Assembly (NCBI GenBank): GCA_934167685.1
Contig: CAKPLQ010000016.1
Location: 1 to 30,563, forward strand
Direction: 5' to 3'
DNA from: an uncultured Clostridia bacterium
GTDB taxonomy: Bacteria; Bacillota; Clostridia; TANB77; CAG-508
DNA length: 30,563 nucleotides
Shown here: positions 22,664 to 30,563 of the stretch, one piece after another
Layout: each line of letters opens with the position of its first letter
Numbering within the stretch: position 1 is the first letter of the stretch
The notes under the pieces: generated by a model
The model's database searches: none
What the model was told of the DNA's origin: nothing
The model's input: the letters and a program-made list of their open reading frames with translations, nothing else
Position numbers and translations under genes: made by a program

Positions 22664-23827
22664 ATGTCAGTAAACAGATTTGTTTTAAATGAAACATCAT
22701 ATTTTGGAAAAGGAGCAAGAGAAGAATTACCAGAAGAAATTCGTAAAAGAAAATTTAATAAGGTATTAGTAGTAACAGATAAAGCATTATTTGAGTGCGG
22801 AGTAACAGCAAGAGTAACAGAAGTTTTAGATAGAGCTGGAATATCATATGAGGTATATTCAGAAGTAAAACCAAACCCAACAATCAAAAATGTATTAGAT
22901 GGTGTAGAAGCATGTAAAAGAGCATGTGCAGATGTTATAGTTGCAGTTGGTGGTGGTTCAAGTATAGATACTGCTAAAGGAATATCAATTGTTATGACAA
23001 ACCCAGACAGAGCAGATATAGTATCATTAAATGGTGCATCAAATACAGAAAATAGAGGTATGCCAATAATAGCATTACCTACAACTTCAGGAACAGCAGC
23101 TGAAGTAACTATAAATTATGTAATAACAGATGAAGAAAGAGAAATAAAAATGGTATGTGTTGATCCACATGATGTTCCAATATTAGCAATTGTAGATTCA
23201 GATTTAATGGCATCTATGCCAAAGTCAATTGCATCAGCAACAGGAATGGATGCATTAACACATGCAGTAGAAGGATATATCACAAAAGCACATAACACAA
23301 TGTCAGATATGTTCCATATGCAAGCAATAAAATTAATTTTTAAATATTTACCAGCAGCTGTAAATGAAAAAGATGAAGAAGCAGTTGAAATGATGGGATT
23401 AGCACAATATATTGCAGGAATGGGATTCTCAAATGTGGGGTTAGGAATTGTTCATTCAATGGCACATCAATTGGGAGCTGTTTATGATACACCACATGGT
23501 TTAGCAAATGCAATATTATTACCAACAGTTATGAGATTTAACGGAGAGGACCCTGCAACAGCACAAAGATTTAGAGAAATCTTATGTGAAATTGGTAGAC
23601 CAGATGCAGCACATTTAAATGATCAAGACGTTATAAATACTTTTGTATGGATGATTTCTGAACTTTCTAAATCTGTTGGAATTACTCAAACTGTTAGAGA
23701 GGTTGGAGCAAGAGAAGAAGATTTCGGAATGTTAGCTGATAAAGCTATGCAAGATCCTTGCAAACCAGGTAACCCAAGAGAAGTTTCAAGAGAAGACTTT
23801 ATAGAATTATTTAGAAGAGCATTTTAA
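22664..23827 (+). CDS. fucO: Iron-containing alcohol dehydrogenase, lactaldehyde reductase type
   Basis: This 387-residue group III alcohol dehydrogenase reversibly reduces L-lactaldehyde to L-1,2-propanediol (or related substrates) with NADH. Compared with E. coli FucO as I remember it, the key residues fall in register. Asp39 in VVTDK excludes NADP. The nucleotide loop is GGGSSIDTAKG (96-106), with Asn151 in TINYVITDEE. Metal ligands are Asp196 and His200 (GMDALTHAVEGY) and His264 and His278 (HSMAHQLGAVYDTPHG). VCVDPHD and GFSNVGLG are also shared. The natural role may be disposal of reducing power during deoxysugar fermentation, although no fucose or rhamnose catabolic gene is visible here. 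It has its own ribosome site (GAAGGAG) and terminator. Confidence 0.87.
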   Translation: MSVNRFVLNETSYFGKGAREELPEEIRKRKFNKVLVVTDKALFECGVTARVTEVLDRAGISYEVYSEVKPNPTIKNVLDGVEACKRACADVIVAVGGGSSIDTAKGISIVMTNPDRADIVSLNGASNTENRGMPIIALPTTSGTAAEVTINYVITDEEREIKMVCVDPHDVPILAIVDSDLMASMPKSIASATGMDALTHAVEGYITKAHNTMSDMFHMQAIKLIFKYLPAAVNEKDEEAVEMMGLAQYIAGMGFSNVGLGIVHSMAHQLGAVYDTPHGLANAILLPTVMRFNGEDPATAQRFREILCEIGRPDAAHLNDQDVINTFVWMISELSKSVGITQTVREVGAREEDFGMLADKAMQDPCKPGNPREVSREDFIELFRRAF

Positions 23828-23833
23828 CTAGTA

Positions 23834-23867
23834 AAAAATTCTTTAGCTCAGCTAGAGAATTTTTTTG
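23834..23867 (+). terminator. Terminator after fucO
   Basis: A long stem (about 23834-23846 with 23852-23864, one G-U) carries a short CTCAG loop and ends in a run of seven T. Confidence 0.8.
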
Positions 23868-23873
23868 AAACAC

Positions 23874-23902
23874 TTGCAATTCACATAATAATATGATAAT
23901 AT
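23874..23902 (+). promoter_or_regulatory. Promoter of the T-box-controlled operon
   Basis: TTGCAA (23874-23879) and TAATAT (23897-23902) are spaced 17 bases with an extended TG (TGaTAATAT). Transcription would begin near 23909, giving a leader of about 290 bases. Confidence 0.7.
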
Positions 23903-23908
23903 ATTGGC

Positions 23909-24172
23909 ATAATAATAAAAACGAAGAAAAAGAAGAGTACATTTATACTTATTTAGTAGAGAAAAGAAGCCATAGGCTGAAAGCTTCTTAAACAAAGGTA
24001 GATGGAAGGTAGCTTTGGAGTTGATAATCTGACAATAAACTTAAGATTATCCGTATGCTGCGTTAAAGCAAAATAAGATGTTATCAAAAAGCAAATAGAT
24101 AATAATTAAGGTGGTACCGTGAGATATAAACTCGCCCTTATGCAAATAAGCATATAGGCGAGTTATTTTTTT
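23909..24172 (+). ncRNA. T-box riboswitch, probably tRNA-Val responsive
   Basis: The leader ends with the T-box sequence AAGGTGGTACCGTG (24108-24121). A terminator follows (stem 24129-24136 with 24157-24164, then seven T). In the upstream part are a Stem I distal hairpin (AAGAAGC...GCTTCTT) and the GGAAGGTAGCTTTGGAG segment that in these leaders carries the specifier; read that way the codon is GTA (Val) at 24009-24011. An 8-bp stem III (24023-24030 with 24044-24051) follows. The UGGU of the T-box would pair with a tRNA ending ACCA, as tRNA-Val does. Uncharged tRNA-Val should favour the antiterminator and read-through into the epimerase-like gene and valS. The T-box and terminator are clear; the specifier is by analogy and by the downstream valS. 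Confidence 0.9.
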
Positions 24173-24197
24173 GGATATCCAGAAAGGAGCTAACAGT

Positions 24198-25016
24198 ATG
24201 TTGAAAATCAAAACCAAAAAACAAGGAGCAGAATTGATAAGTATACAGCATAACGGAAAAGAAATGTTATTTGATGGAAAAGCATTTTGGAACCGTCAAT
24301 CACCAATACTATTTCCAATAGTAGGGCAAATAAAAGACTCAAAAACAAAAATAGAAGGACAAATATATGAAATGTCACAACATGGATTTGCAAGAGATAT
24401 GGAATTTGAACAAATTGAAGAAAAGCATTATGTATTAACATATAATGAAGAAACACTAAAAAAATATCCATATAAATTCGAATTACATGTAATATATCAA
24501 ATAACGGAAGACACTCTACAAGTAGAATATCAAGTAAAGAACATAGATAATAAAAAGATTTATTTTGGATTAGGAGGACATCCAGCATTTAGTTGTGATT
24601 ATAGCACAGAAAAATATGAAATAGCTTTTGAGGAAAAAGAAGATAAAATAGAATTCTTAAAACTAAAAAATGGATTAATAGATACAGAAAAAGCAAACAA
24701 TATTTTAGAAAATAACAAAATACATCTAACAGCGAACATATTTGATAATGATGCAATAATAATGAAAAATATAAAATCAAATAAAGTTATTTTGCAAAAT
24801 AGGGAAACAAATCAAAAAATATTAGGATTTGATTTTACGGACTTCCCATACTTAGCGCTGTGGTCAAAAAAAGGAGCTCCTTTCGTCTGTATAGAACCAT
24901 GGCAGAATACAGCAGACAAGATAGATAGTAATCAGATTTTTAAAGATAAAGAAAATATAAAACAATTAGAACCAAATGAAATATTTTCTTGTAAGTATAA
25001 AGTGAAATTTTATTAA
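24198..25016 (+). CDS. LacX / aldose-1-epimerase-family protein
   Basis: This 272-residue protein of the galactose-mutarotase-like beta-sandwich fold most resembles the LacX/YihR branch. LISIQHNGKEMLFDG and WNRQSPILFPIVGQIKD precede MSQHGFARDMEFE, which supplies the first conserved His. LGGHPAFSC carries the second, and CIEPWQNTADK contains the C-terminal Glu. Family members interconvert sugar anomers, but LacX substrates are not settled. ATG 24198 with AAAGGAGC (24183-24190) is the start; an upstream ATG at 24171 lies in the terminator T-run and is rejected. It lies between the T-box and valS and so should be induced by valine starvation. valS begins 15 bases later. Confidence 0.88.
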   Translation: MLKIKTKKQGAELISIQHNGKEMLFDGKAFWNRQSPILFPIVGQIKDSKTKIEGQIYEMSQHGFARDMEFEQIEEKHYVLTYNEETLKKYPYKFELHVIYQITEDTLQVEYQVKNIDNKKIYFGLGGHPAFSCDYSTEKYEIAFEEKEDKIEFLKLKNGLIDTEKANNILENNKIHLTANIFDNDAIIMKNIKSNKVILQNRETNQKILGFDFTDFPYLALWSKKGAPFVCIEPWQNTADKIDSNQIFKDKENIKQLEPNEIFSCKYKVKFY

Positions 25017-25031
25017 AAGGAGACGGTAAAA

Positions 25032-27656
25032 ATGAGTGAAAGAAAATTAAATGACAAATACAATCCAAAAGAATTTGAAGAAAAATTATATGATGAATGG
25101 GAACAAAAAGGCTATTTTAAGCCATCAATGGATAAAACAAAAGAAAGTTATTGTATAGTAATGCCACCACCAAATGTAACAGGAAAATTACACATGGGTC
25201 ATGCATTAGATGATACATTACAAGATGTGCTAATAAGATATAAAAGAATGTGTGGATATAACACATTATGGATTCCAGGAACAGACCATTCAGCAATAGC
25301 AACAGAGGTAAAAGTTGTAGAAAAAATGAAAAAAGAAGAAGGCTTAACAAAAGCAGATATAACAAGAGAACAATTTTTAGAAAGAGCTTGGGCATGGACA
25401 AAAGAATATGGCGGAACAATCCAAAAACAACAACGTAGACTCGGATGTTCATGTGATTGGGACCGTACAAGGTTTACAATGGATGAAGGTTTATCAGAAG
25501 CCGTTTTAGAACAATTTGTCAACTTATATAATAAAGGATTAATTTATAAGGGAACAAGAATGATAAACTGGTGTCCATCATGCCATACATCAATATCAGA
25601 TGCAGAAGTAGAATTTGAAGAAGAAGCATCACATTTATGGCATATTAGATATCAAATAAAAGGCACAGATAAATATGTAATAGTTGCAACAACAAGACCT
25701 GAAACAATGCTTGGAGATACAGCAGTAGCAGTACATCCAGATGATGAAAGATATAAAGATATTGTAGGAAAAACATGTATTCTCCCAATAATGAATAAAG
25801 AAATTCCAATAATTGCAGACGACTTTGTAGAAAAAGACTTTGGAACAGGTTGTGTAAAAATCACTCCAGCACATGATATGAATGACTATCAAGCAGGACT
25901 AAGAAATAATTTGGAAATTGTAGAAGTATTTGATGATAGCTCAATAATGGGAAATTTAGTTCCAGAATATAAAGGTTTAACAACATTAGAAGCACGTAAA
26001 TTAATAGTTAAAAAGTTAGAAGAGATAGGAGCACTTGTAAAAACAGAAGACTATACTCACAATGTAGGAAAATGCTATAGATGTCACAATACAATAGAAC
26101 CAAGAATATCTGAGCAATGGTTTGTAAAGATGAAAGAACTTGCAGAACCTGCAATAAAAGCAGTAAAAGAAGATGATATTAAGTTTATTCCAAAAAGATA
26201 TGAAAAAACATATTTTAACTGGATGGAAAATATTCAAGATTGGTGTATCTCTCGTCAATTATGGTGGGGACACAGAATTCCTGCATATTATTGTGACGAA
26301 TGTGGACATATAAATGTAAGTAAAACAGCGCCAGAAAAATGTGAAAAATGTGGTTCAACAAAATTACATCAAGATGAAGACTCATTAGATACATGGTTCA
26401 GTTCTGCATTATGGCCATTTTCAACATTAGGTTGGCCACATGAAACAGAAGACTTAAAAACATTTTATCCAACAAATGTATTAGTAACAGGGTATGACAT
26501 AATATTTTTCTGGGTTGCAAGAATGATTTTTTCAGGTTTAGAATTAATGAAAGAAAAGCCATTTAGTGACATTTTGATACATGGAATAGTAAGAGATAGC
26601 CAAGGTAGGAAAATGTCAAAATCATTAGGAAACGGAATTGATCCATTAGATATAGTTGATAAATATAGTACTGATGCATTAAGATTTTCATTATTATATG
26701 GAACTTCTGCTGGAAATGACATTAAATACATGCCAGAAAAACTAGATCAGGCATCAAATTTTGCCAATAAATTATGGAATGCATCAAAATTTGTAATTAA
26801 TTCATTAGATGATGACATTAAAGAAGAAGCAGATTTAAGAGTTGAAGATAGATGGATACTAAATAAATTAAACAATTTAATAAAAACTGTATCACAAAAT
26901 ATCAATGACTATGACTTAGGTGTAGCACTTGAAAATATTTATAATTTCATCTGGAATGAATTCTGTGACTGGTATATAGAAATGGCTAAATCAAGACTAT
27001 ACAGCGAAAATAAGCAAGAAAAAGCACAAGTATGTTATGTATTGAATTATGTACTTAGAAACAGCTTAAAATTGTTACATCCATTTATGCCATTTATAAC
27101 ATCAGAAATATATTCTAAATTAGTAAATCCTGATGATAAAGATTTAATGGTTTCAGATTGGCCAGAAGTAAATACTTCAGTAGAATATGATACAAGTAAA
27201 GATTTCATTGAAAACTTAAAAGATGTTATAACACAAATTAGAAATGTTAGAGCAAATATGAATGTTCATCCAAGCAAAAAAGCAAATTTAATTTTTGTTA
27301 CAACTGAATATAAAAATGATATTGAACAATCTAAAGCATTTATTGAAAAATTGGGATTTGCAAATGAAATTACAATTCAAGATAATAAAGATAATATACC
27401 ACAAAATGCTATTTCAATCATTTCAAATGGAATGGAAGTTTATATTCCTTTTGAAGAATTAGTTGACGTTGAAGAAGAGAAAAAACGTCTTGAAGATGAA
27501 AAGAAAAAAGTTGTAGCAGAAATCGAAAGAGCAAGTAAGATGTTAGCTAATCCGGGATTCGTTAATAAAGCACCAAAAGCTAAAATAAACGAAGAAAAAG
27601 CAAAGCTAGATAAATATCAAGAGATGTTAAAAAGTATTGAAGAAAGACTAAAATAA
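25032..27656 (+). CDS. valS: Valyl-tRNA synthetase
   Basis: Charges tRNA-Val with valine and edits threonine. It is an 874-residue class I synthetase. The HIGH motif is HMGH (residues 54-57, in PPPNVTGKLHMGHAL). The CP1 editing domain has TTRPETMLGDTAVAVHPDDE, and DWCISRQLWWGHRIPAYYC marks the return to the catalytic fold. Cysteine pairs lie near residues 423-438 (CDECGH...CEKCGS). KMSKS is at 527-531, followed by an anticodon-binding domain and the C-terminal coiled-coil arm (EEEKKRLEDEKKKVVAEIE to the end) typical of ValRS. It is second in the T-box operon, with ribosome site AAAAGGAGA. Confidence 0.98.
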   Translation: MSERKLNDKYNPKEFEEKLYDEWEQKGYFKPSMDKTKESYCIVMPPPNVTGKLHMGHALDDTLQDVLIRYKRMCGYNTLWIPGTDHSAIATEVKVVEKMKKEEGLTKADITREQFLERAWAWTKEYGGTIQKQQRRLGCSCDWDRTRFTMDEGLSEAVLEQFVNLYNKGLIYKGTRMINWCPSCHTSISDAEVEFEEEASHLWHIRYQIKGTDKYVIVATTRPETMLGDTAVAVHPDDERYKDIVGKTCILPIMNKEIPIIADDFVEKDFGTGCVKITPAHDMNDYQAGLRNNLEIVEVFDDSSIMGNLVPEYKGLTTLEARKLIVKKLEEIGALVKTEDYTHNVGKCYRCHNTIEPRISEQWFVKMKELAEPAIKAVKEDDIKFIPKRYEKTYFNWMENIQDWCISRQLWWGHRIPAYYCDECGHINVSKTAPEKCEKCGSTKLHQDEDSLDTWFSSALWPFSTLGWPHETEDLKTFYPTNVLVTGYDIIFFWVARMIFSGLELMKEKPFSDILIHGIVRDSQGRKMSKSLGNGIDPLDIVDKYSTDALRFSLLYGTSAGNDIKYMPEKLDQASNFANKLWNASKFVINSLDDDIKEEADLRVEDRWILNKLNNLIKTVSQNINDYDLGVALENIYNFIWNEFCDWYIEMAKSRLYSENKQEKAQVCYVLNYVLRNSLKLLHPFMPFITSEIYSKLVNPDDKDLMVSDWPEVNTSVEYDTSKDFIENLKDVITQIRNVRANMNVHPSKKANLIFVTTEYKNDIEQSKAFIEKLGFANEITIQDNKDNIPQNAISIISNGMEVYIPFEELVDVEEEKKRLEDEKKKVVAEIERASKMLANPGFVNKAPKAKINEEKAKLDKYQEMLKSIEERLK

Positions 27657-27664
27657 AAAGAATT

Positions 27665-27694
27665 AGAGGATGCTTAAATTAGCATCTTCTTTTT
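27665..27694 (+). terminator. Terminator of the valS operon
   Basis: AGAGGATGCT (27665-27674) pairs with AGCATCTTCT (27681-27690, one G-U). A T-run follows. Confidence 0.8.
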
Positions 27695-27775
27695 GTGTAT
27701 GATTAGTTCTATTTAGAGGATTTTCTGCATATTATAATTTAGTATAGAAAATTTATATACGAAAGGATGAAAAAT

Positions 27776-28081
27776 ATGATAGATGAAAGAAAAAGTATGA
27801 ATATGAATGTAAATCCTAATATAGTACAAAACTTAGTCTTAGAAAATAGAGGAAAGCTGAGTGTATCTGGAGTAAATGATGTATTAAGTTTTGATGACCA
27901 AGTAGTAATGGTTGACACAGAATTAGGATTACTAACAGTAAAGGGCGAAAACATTAGAATTAATAAATTAAGCTTAGACACAGCAGAAGTTATAATAGAA
28001 GGAGACATTTCAAGTTTAGCATATAGTCAAAATAAACAAGAGAAAAGTGCAGGAACAATATTAAGTAAAATATTCAAATAG
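27776..28081 (+). CDS. yabP: Sporulation protein YabP
   Basis: This 101-residue protein fits the YabP/YqfC family: NLVLENRGKLSVSGVNDVLSFDDQVVMVDTELG (pieces at residues 19-51), then LLTVKGENIRINKLSLDTAEVIIEGDIS. In Bacillus YabP is made in the mother cell and is linked to spore cortex and coat maturation. The in-frame ATG at 27767 overlaps the ribosome site AAAGGATG (27762-27769); ATG 27776 is 8 bases beyond AAAGGA and is used. Upstream a TATAAT at 27733-27738 has only a weak -35, and GCATATT in the same place could belong to a mother-cell sigma factor; this cannot be resolved by eye. It is first of three genes with yabQ and divIC, the same order as Bacillus. Confidence 0.9.
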   Translation: MIDERKSMNMNVNPNIVQNLVLENRGKLSVSGVNDVLSFDDQVVMVDTELGLLTVKGENIRINKLSLDTAEVIIEGDISSLAYSQNKQEKSAGTILSKIFK

Positions 28082-28094
28082 GAAGGCAAAAAGT

Positions 28095-28535
28095 ATGGCT
28101 CAAAATCAAGCATATTTATTTTTAGTTTTTTCATTAACAGGTATAGTAATAGGAATTTTATTCGATTTTTTTAGAATCTTAAGAAGAAGCATAAAAACTT
28201 CAAATATAGTAACATATATTCAAGATATTTTATTTTGGATTTTAGCAGGAATTATAGTCTTATATAGCATATGGTATTTTAACAATGGCGAACTGCGAAC
28301 ATATGTGTTTTTAGGACTAATAATAGGAATACTTATATACATGACAACACTCAGCAATATTATTGTAAAAATATTTACTAAGTTTTTAGTATTTTTAATT
28401 AATGTATTTAAAATACCACTTAAGGCAATATATTTATTCATAAGTAAAATTTTTACAATAACAACAGTATTCTTTAATAAAATTACAAAAAAACTTAAAA
28501 TAAAAAAGGGGAATTTTGTGAAAAATGGAGAATAA
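28095..28535 (+). CDS. yabQ: Sporulation membrane protein YabQ
   Basis: This 146-residue integral membrane protein has hydrophobic segments near residues 5-24, 41-61 and 70-90, with a further one near 96-120. It has the motif GIVIGILFDFFRILRR (family-typical GxxxGxxFDxxR) and a lysine-rich tail. YabQ is needed for spore cortex formation in Bacillus. It starts 13 bases after yabP and overlaps the annotated start of divIC by 11 bases. Together with YabP it is the clearest sign that the organism makes, or descends from makers of, endospores. Confidence 0.87.
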   Translation: MAQNQAYLFLVFSLTGIVIGILFDFFRILRRSIKTSNIVTYIQDILFWILAGIIVLYSIWYFNNGELRTYVFLGLIIGILIYMTTLSNIIVKIFTKFLVFLINVFKIPLKAIYLFISKIFTITTVFFNKITKKLKIKKGNFVKNGE

Positions 28536-28854
28536 TATATATGTAAGATTTTTTAGAAATTGGAGAATACACATGAAAAAAAGTAAGTTACTAAGGAATG
28601 CTTTTATAGTAGCATTTATAATATGGATGGTTATGTTAATAAGACAACAAATAAACATATCTCAATATAAAGATGATATAAAAGACTTATCGTCAAAAAT
28701 AGAAGTAGCAGAAAAAGAATTAGATGATAACAAACAAAATTTGGAACAAGAAAAAAAGAACACAGATTCATTAGAATATATAGAAAAATTAGCACGTGAA
28801 AAACTAGGAATGTATTTACCAAACGAAAGAGTTTATATCGATAGCAATAAATAA
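28525..28854 (+). CDS. divIC: Septum formation initiator DivIC (FtsB-like)
   Basis: This small bitopic division protein has a basic cytoplasmic start, one membrane helix (LLRNAFIVAFIIWMVMLI, about residues 21-38), an extracellular coiled coil (about 45-80, ISQYKDDIKDLSSKIEVAEK...), and the family's C-terminal IEKLAREKLGMYLPNERVY. It joins FtsL/DivIB in the divisome to switch on septal wall synthesis. The longest frame starts at 28525 (109 aa, overlapping yabQ). ATG 28573 has the better ribosome site (TGGAG at 28561-28565, 7 bases away) and gives 93 aa beginning MKKSKLL; I consider the shorter form at least as likely. The stop codon is inside the stem of the following terminator. Confidence 0.88.
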   Translation: MENNIYVRFFRNWRIHMKKSKLLRNAFIVAFIIWMVMLIRQQINISQYKDDIKDLSSKIEVAEKELDDNKQNLEQEKKNTDSLEYIEKLAREKLGMYLPNERVYIDSNK

Positions 28855-28893
28855 ATCCTTAGAACACATTCAAGTTTTAAGGATTTATTTTTA
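28851..28893 (+). terminator. Terminator of yabP-yabQ-divIC
   Basis: A perfect 11-bp inverted repeat (28851-28861 with 28878-28888, core AAATCCTTA/TAAGGATTT) is followed by T. The divIC TAA (28852-28854) is in its 5' arm. Confidence 0.75.
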
Positions 28894-28939
28894 ATCTATA
28901 AAAAATCCATTAAATTAAAATTAAATATAGGAGGTAGTT

Positions 28940-30295
28940 ATGTCAGAGTTAGAAAAAATGACATTATTAGAGTTGAGAAATCTTGCAAAAGAGCAAAATA
29001 TTAGAAATATTTCAAAATTAAAAAAAGATGAATTAATTACACTATTAAAACAAGTTGCTGAGACTTCTAAACCACAACAAGAGGAAAAAGAAGAAATAAG
29101 ATATGATAAAAATGATGAAGAACAATTAGAAGATGTTGGAGAATCAGTTATAGATTATAAAGTAACTAATGATGATGACGAAATTGTAGAAGGAATACTT
29201 GAAGTATTACCAGATGGCTATGGATTTTTAAGGGGAGATAATTATTTATCAAGTCCTAAAGATGTTTATATCTCACCTATTCAAATTAGAAGATTTAAAC
29301 TTGATACAGGAGATATTATTAAAGGAATATCAAGAACTAAAGAAGATGAAAAATTCCCATCATTAATTTTTGTTGGAGAAGTTAATGGAGAGCACCCAGA
29401 AAAAGCAGCAAAAAGAAAGAGATTTGATGAATTAACGCCAATTTATCCAAATGAAAGATTAAAATTAGAAACAACACCAACAGAATATGCAATGAGAATA
29501 ATAGATTTAATTTCTCCAATAGGAAAAGGTCAAAGAGGAATGATTGTAGCTCCTCCAAAAGTAGGAAAAACAACATTATTGAAGAAAATTGCAAATAGTA
29601 TTTCTAAAAACAATCCAGAAGTAGAATTAATAGTTCTTTTAATTGATGAAAGACCAGAAGAAGTAACTGATATGAAGCGTTCTATAAAAGGACAAGTTAT
29701 ATATTCAACATTTGACGAGATGCCAGAGCATCATGTAAAAGTTGCAGAAATGGTATTGGAAAGAGCCAAAAGAATTATAGAACATAACAAAGATGTTGTA
29801 ATCTTACTAGATAGTATTACAAGATTAGCAAGAGCATATAACTTAGTAATGCCATCATCTGGAAAAACTTTATCTGGTGGTCTTGATCCTGCAGCATTAC
29901 ATAAACCCAAAAAATTCTTTGGAGCAGCTAGAAATATCGAAAATGGTGGAAGTTTGACAATTTTAGCAACATCATTAATAGAAACAGGAAGTAGAATGGA
30001 TGATGTTATATTCGAAGAATTCAAGGGAACAGGCAATATGGAAGTTCATTTAGATAGAAGATTATCAGAAAAACGTATTTTCCCAGCAATAGATATAAAT
30101 AAATCTGGAACAAGAAGAGAAGATTTATTATTAACAAAACCAGAAATGGAAACAGTTTTTGCATTAAGAAAAGCATTAAATAATTTGCCAGTAGCAGATG
30201 TAACAGAACAAATTATTACTCAAATGACTCAAACTAAAAACAATGCTGAATTTATTGAAAAAATGGATTCTTATTTAAGAAATTATAAAAATTAA
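28940..30295 (+). CDS. rho: Transcription termination factor Rho
   Basis: This hexameric RNA-dependent ATPase ends transcription of untranslated RNA. It is 451 residues. The Rho_N helical domain is at 5-40 (MTLLELRNLAKEQNI), with a short acidic insert at 42-82. A cold-shock-like RNA-binding fold lies at 84-150 (EGILEVLPDGYGFLR, YISPIQIRRFKLDTGD). The ATPase has the P-loop APPKVGKT (204-211), the catalytic and Walker B parts LLIDERPEEV and VVILLDSITRLARAYN, the Q-loop SGKTLSGGLDP and the R-loop TGSRMDDVIFEEFKGTGN. The ribosome site AGGAGGT is just upstream. It is monocistronic. The presence of both Rho and abundant intrinsic terminators is normal for Clostridia. Confidence 0.98.
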   Translation: MSELEKMTLLELRNLAKEQNIRNISKLKKDELITLLKQVAETSKPQQEEKEEIRYDKNDEEQLEDVGESVIDYKVTNDDDEIVEGILEVLPDGYGFLRGDNYLSSPKDVYISPIQIRRFKLDTGDIIKGISRTKEDEKFPSLIFVGEVNGEHPEKAAKRKRFDELTPIYPNERLKLETTPTEYAMRIIDLISPIGKGQRGMIVAPPKVGKTTLLKKIANSISKNNPEVELIVLLIDERPEEVTDMKRSIKGQVIYSTFDEMPEHHVKVAEMVLERAKRIIEHNKDVVILLDSITRLARAYNLVMPSSGKTLSGGLDPAALHKPKKFFGAARNIENGGSLTILATSLIETGSRMDDVIFEEFKGTGNMEVHLDRRLSEKRIFPAIDINKSGTRREDLLLTKPEMETVFALRKALNNLPVADVTEQIITQMTQTKNNAEFIEKMDSYLRNYKN

Positions 30296-30312
30296 TGTTT
30301 CAATTAAGATAG

Positions 30313-30342
30313 AAGAGAGCCATCTTAGCATAGGCTCTCTTT
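30313..30342 (+). terminator. Terminator after rho
   Basis: AGAGAGCC (30314-30321) pairs with GGCTCTCT (30333-30340) around an 11-base loop. Only a short T-run follows (three T including the end of the arm), so efficiency may be moderate. Confidence 0.65.
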
Positions 30343-30454
30343 AATGATGTAGCAATATATTTAGACAATAACCAAAGAATAAAATTAAAAGAAATACTTA
30401 CAGAAATATGTTTAAATTATCAAATTGAAAGGTGTATTTTTAATTTTTAATTTT

Positions 30455-30503
30455 ATTCTAACATCAAAAATGTTAAATAAAAAAGTAAATTTTACTATTT
30501 ACT
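30455..30503. promoter_or_regulatory. Palindromic sites ahead of the last promoter
   Basis: TAACAT (30459-30464) and ATGTTA (30470-30475) form one small inverted repeat. AGTAAA-T-TTTACT (30484-30496) forms a second, and TTTACT is repeated at 30498-30503 where it is the candidate -35 box. These are plausible operator half-sites for a regulator of the downstream gene, but no partner regulator is visible. Confidence 0.35.
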
Positions 30504-30526
30504 TATTATAATGATTATGATATAGT
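30498..30526 (+). promoter_or_regulatory. Promoter of the gene at the window's 3' end
   Basis: TTTACT (30498-30503) and TATAGT (30521-30526) are spaced 17 bases with an extended TG (TGaTATAGT), 22 bases before the start codon. Confidence 0.55.
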
Positions 30527-30547
30527 AGCAGTAAGGAGGAGAAAACT

Positions 30548-30563
30548 ATGAAGAAACAATGGA
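30548..30563 (+). CDS. Start of a gene cut by the window edge
   Basis: ATG at 30548 follows an excellent ribosome site (AAGGAGGA, 30533-30540). Five codons are visible (MKKQW). The basic opening could begin a signal peptide or membrane protein, but nothing more can be said. Confidence 0.55.

Noticed and set aside
23909..24172. Possible tRNA or small RNA gene
   Set aside because: The conserved GGTGGTACCG and following terminator mark it as a T-box leader; there is no cloverleaf.
24171..24197. Upstream ATG for the LacX-like gene
   Set aside because: It lies in the T-box terminator tail and lacks a ribosome site; ATG 24198 follows AAAGGAGC.
30343..30450. Open stretch of 35 codons (reads NDVAIYLDNNQRIKLKEIL... 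to TAA) after rho
   Set aside because: It has no start codon or ribosome site and begins at the rho terminator. It could be a gene remnant, but the evidence is too thin to call a pseudogene.
1..30563. CRISPR array, rRNA or tRNA genes, prophage or replication origin
   Set aside because: No regularly spaced repeats, no rRNA or tRNA sequence, no phage structural genes and no DnaA-box cluster were seen on reading through.

Overview
The window is from a low-GC (very AT-rich), single-membrane, probably spore-forming Clostridia-type Firmicute. Three things point there: strong A-ending codon bias, AAGGAGG-type ribosome sites nearly everywhere, and gene content such as yabP-yabQ-divIC, RemA (DUF370), a T-box and YqeK. 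It may be an uncultured gut lineage, but the sequence alone does not name the species. Every complete gene is on the + strand.

Layout. (1) 1-1750: the tail of an unknown gene with its terminator, then an orphan protein with three S1 domains, then a small helical protein. (2) 1764-9654: one long glycolytic operon, gap-pgk-(Nudix)-(guanylate-kinase-like)-tpiA-gpmI-(YezG/DUF600-like)-eno. It holds the whole lower half of glycolysis from triose-P to PEP, with three non-glycolytic passengers. A terminator-like hairpin lies between gap and pgk. (3) 9643-14182: the dTDP-L-rhamnose operon rfbD-rfbA-rfbC-rfbB. It is split between rfbA and rfbC by a two-gene module, a 75-aa helical protein overlapping a catalytically intact zeta-toxin-family kinase. 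Its codon use differs from its neighbours. (4) 14244-18134: yqeK, rsmE, a small membrane protein, yicC, remA, rpoZ, gmk, ending in a terminator that overlaps the gmk stop codon. (5) 18135-18990: an accessory island with a 150-bp inverted-repeat (MITE-like) element, a promoter, a broken DUF4160 gene and an intact DUF2442 gene. It sits where coaBC often stands between rpoZ/gmk and priA. (6) 19066-23866: priA, def, a membrane-anchored extracytoplasmic protein and fucO-type Fe-alcohol dehydrogenase. (7) 23874-27694: a T-box leader (likely Val specifier GUA) controlling a LacX/aldose-epimerase-like gene and valS. (8) 27776-28892: sporulation and division genes yabP, yabQ, divIC. (9) 28940-30342: rho. 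The window ends in the first codons of a further gene with its own promoter.

Most of this is housekeeping: central carbon flow, a wall-polysaccharide precursor, translation, replication restart and transcription termination. The unusual parts are the accessory genes in core operons. These are the zeta-kinase pair in a nucleotide-sugar operon, the Nudix/Gmk-like couple and the immunity-protein-like gene in the glycolytic operon, and the decayed DUF4160/DUF2442 pair beside a palindromic element. All functions are inferred from recognised motifs and remembered family features. No database search was run.
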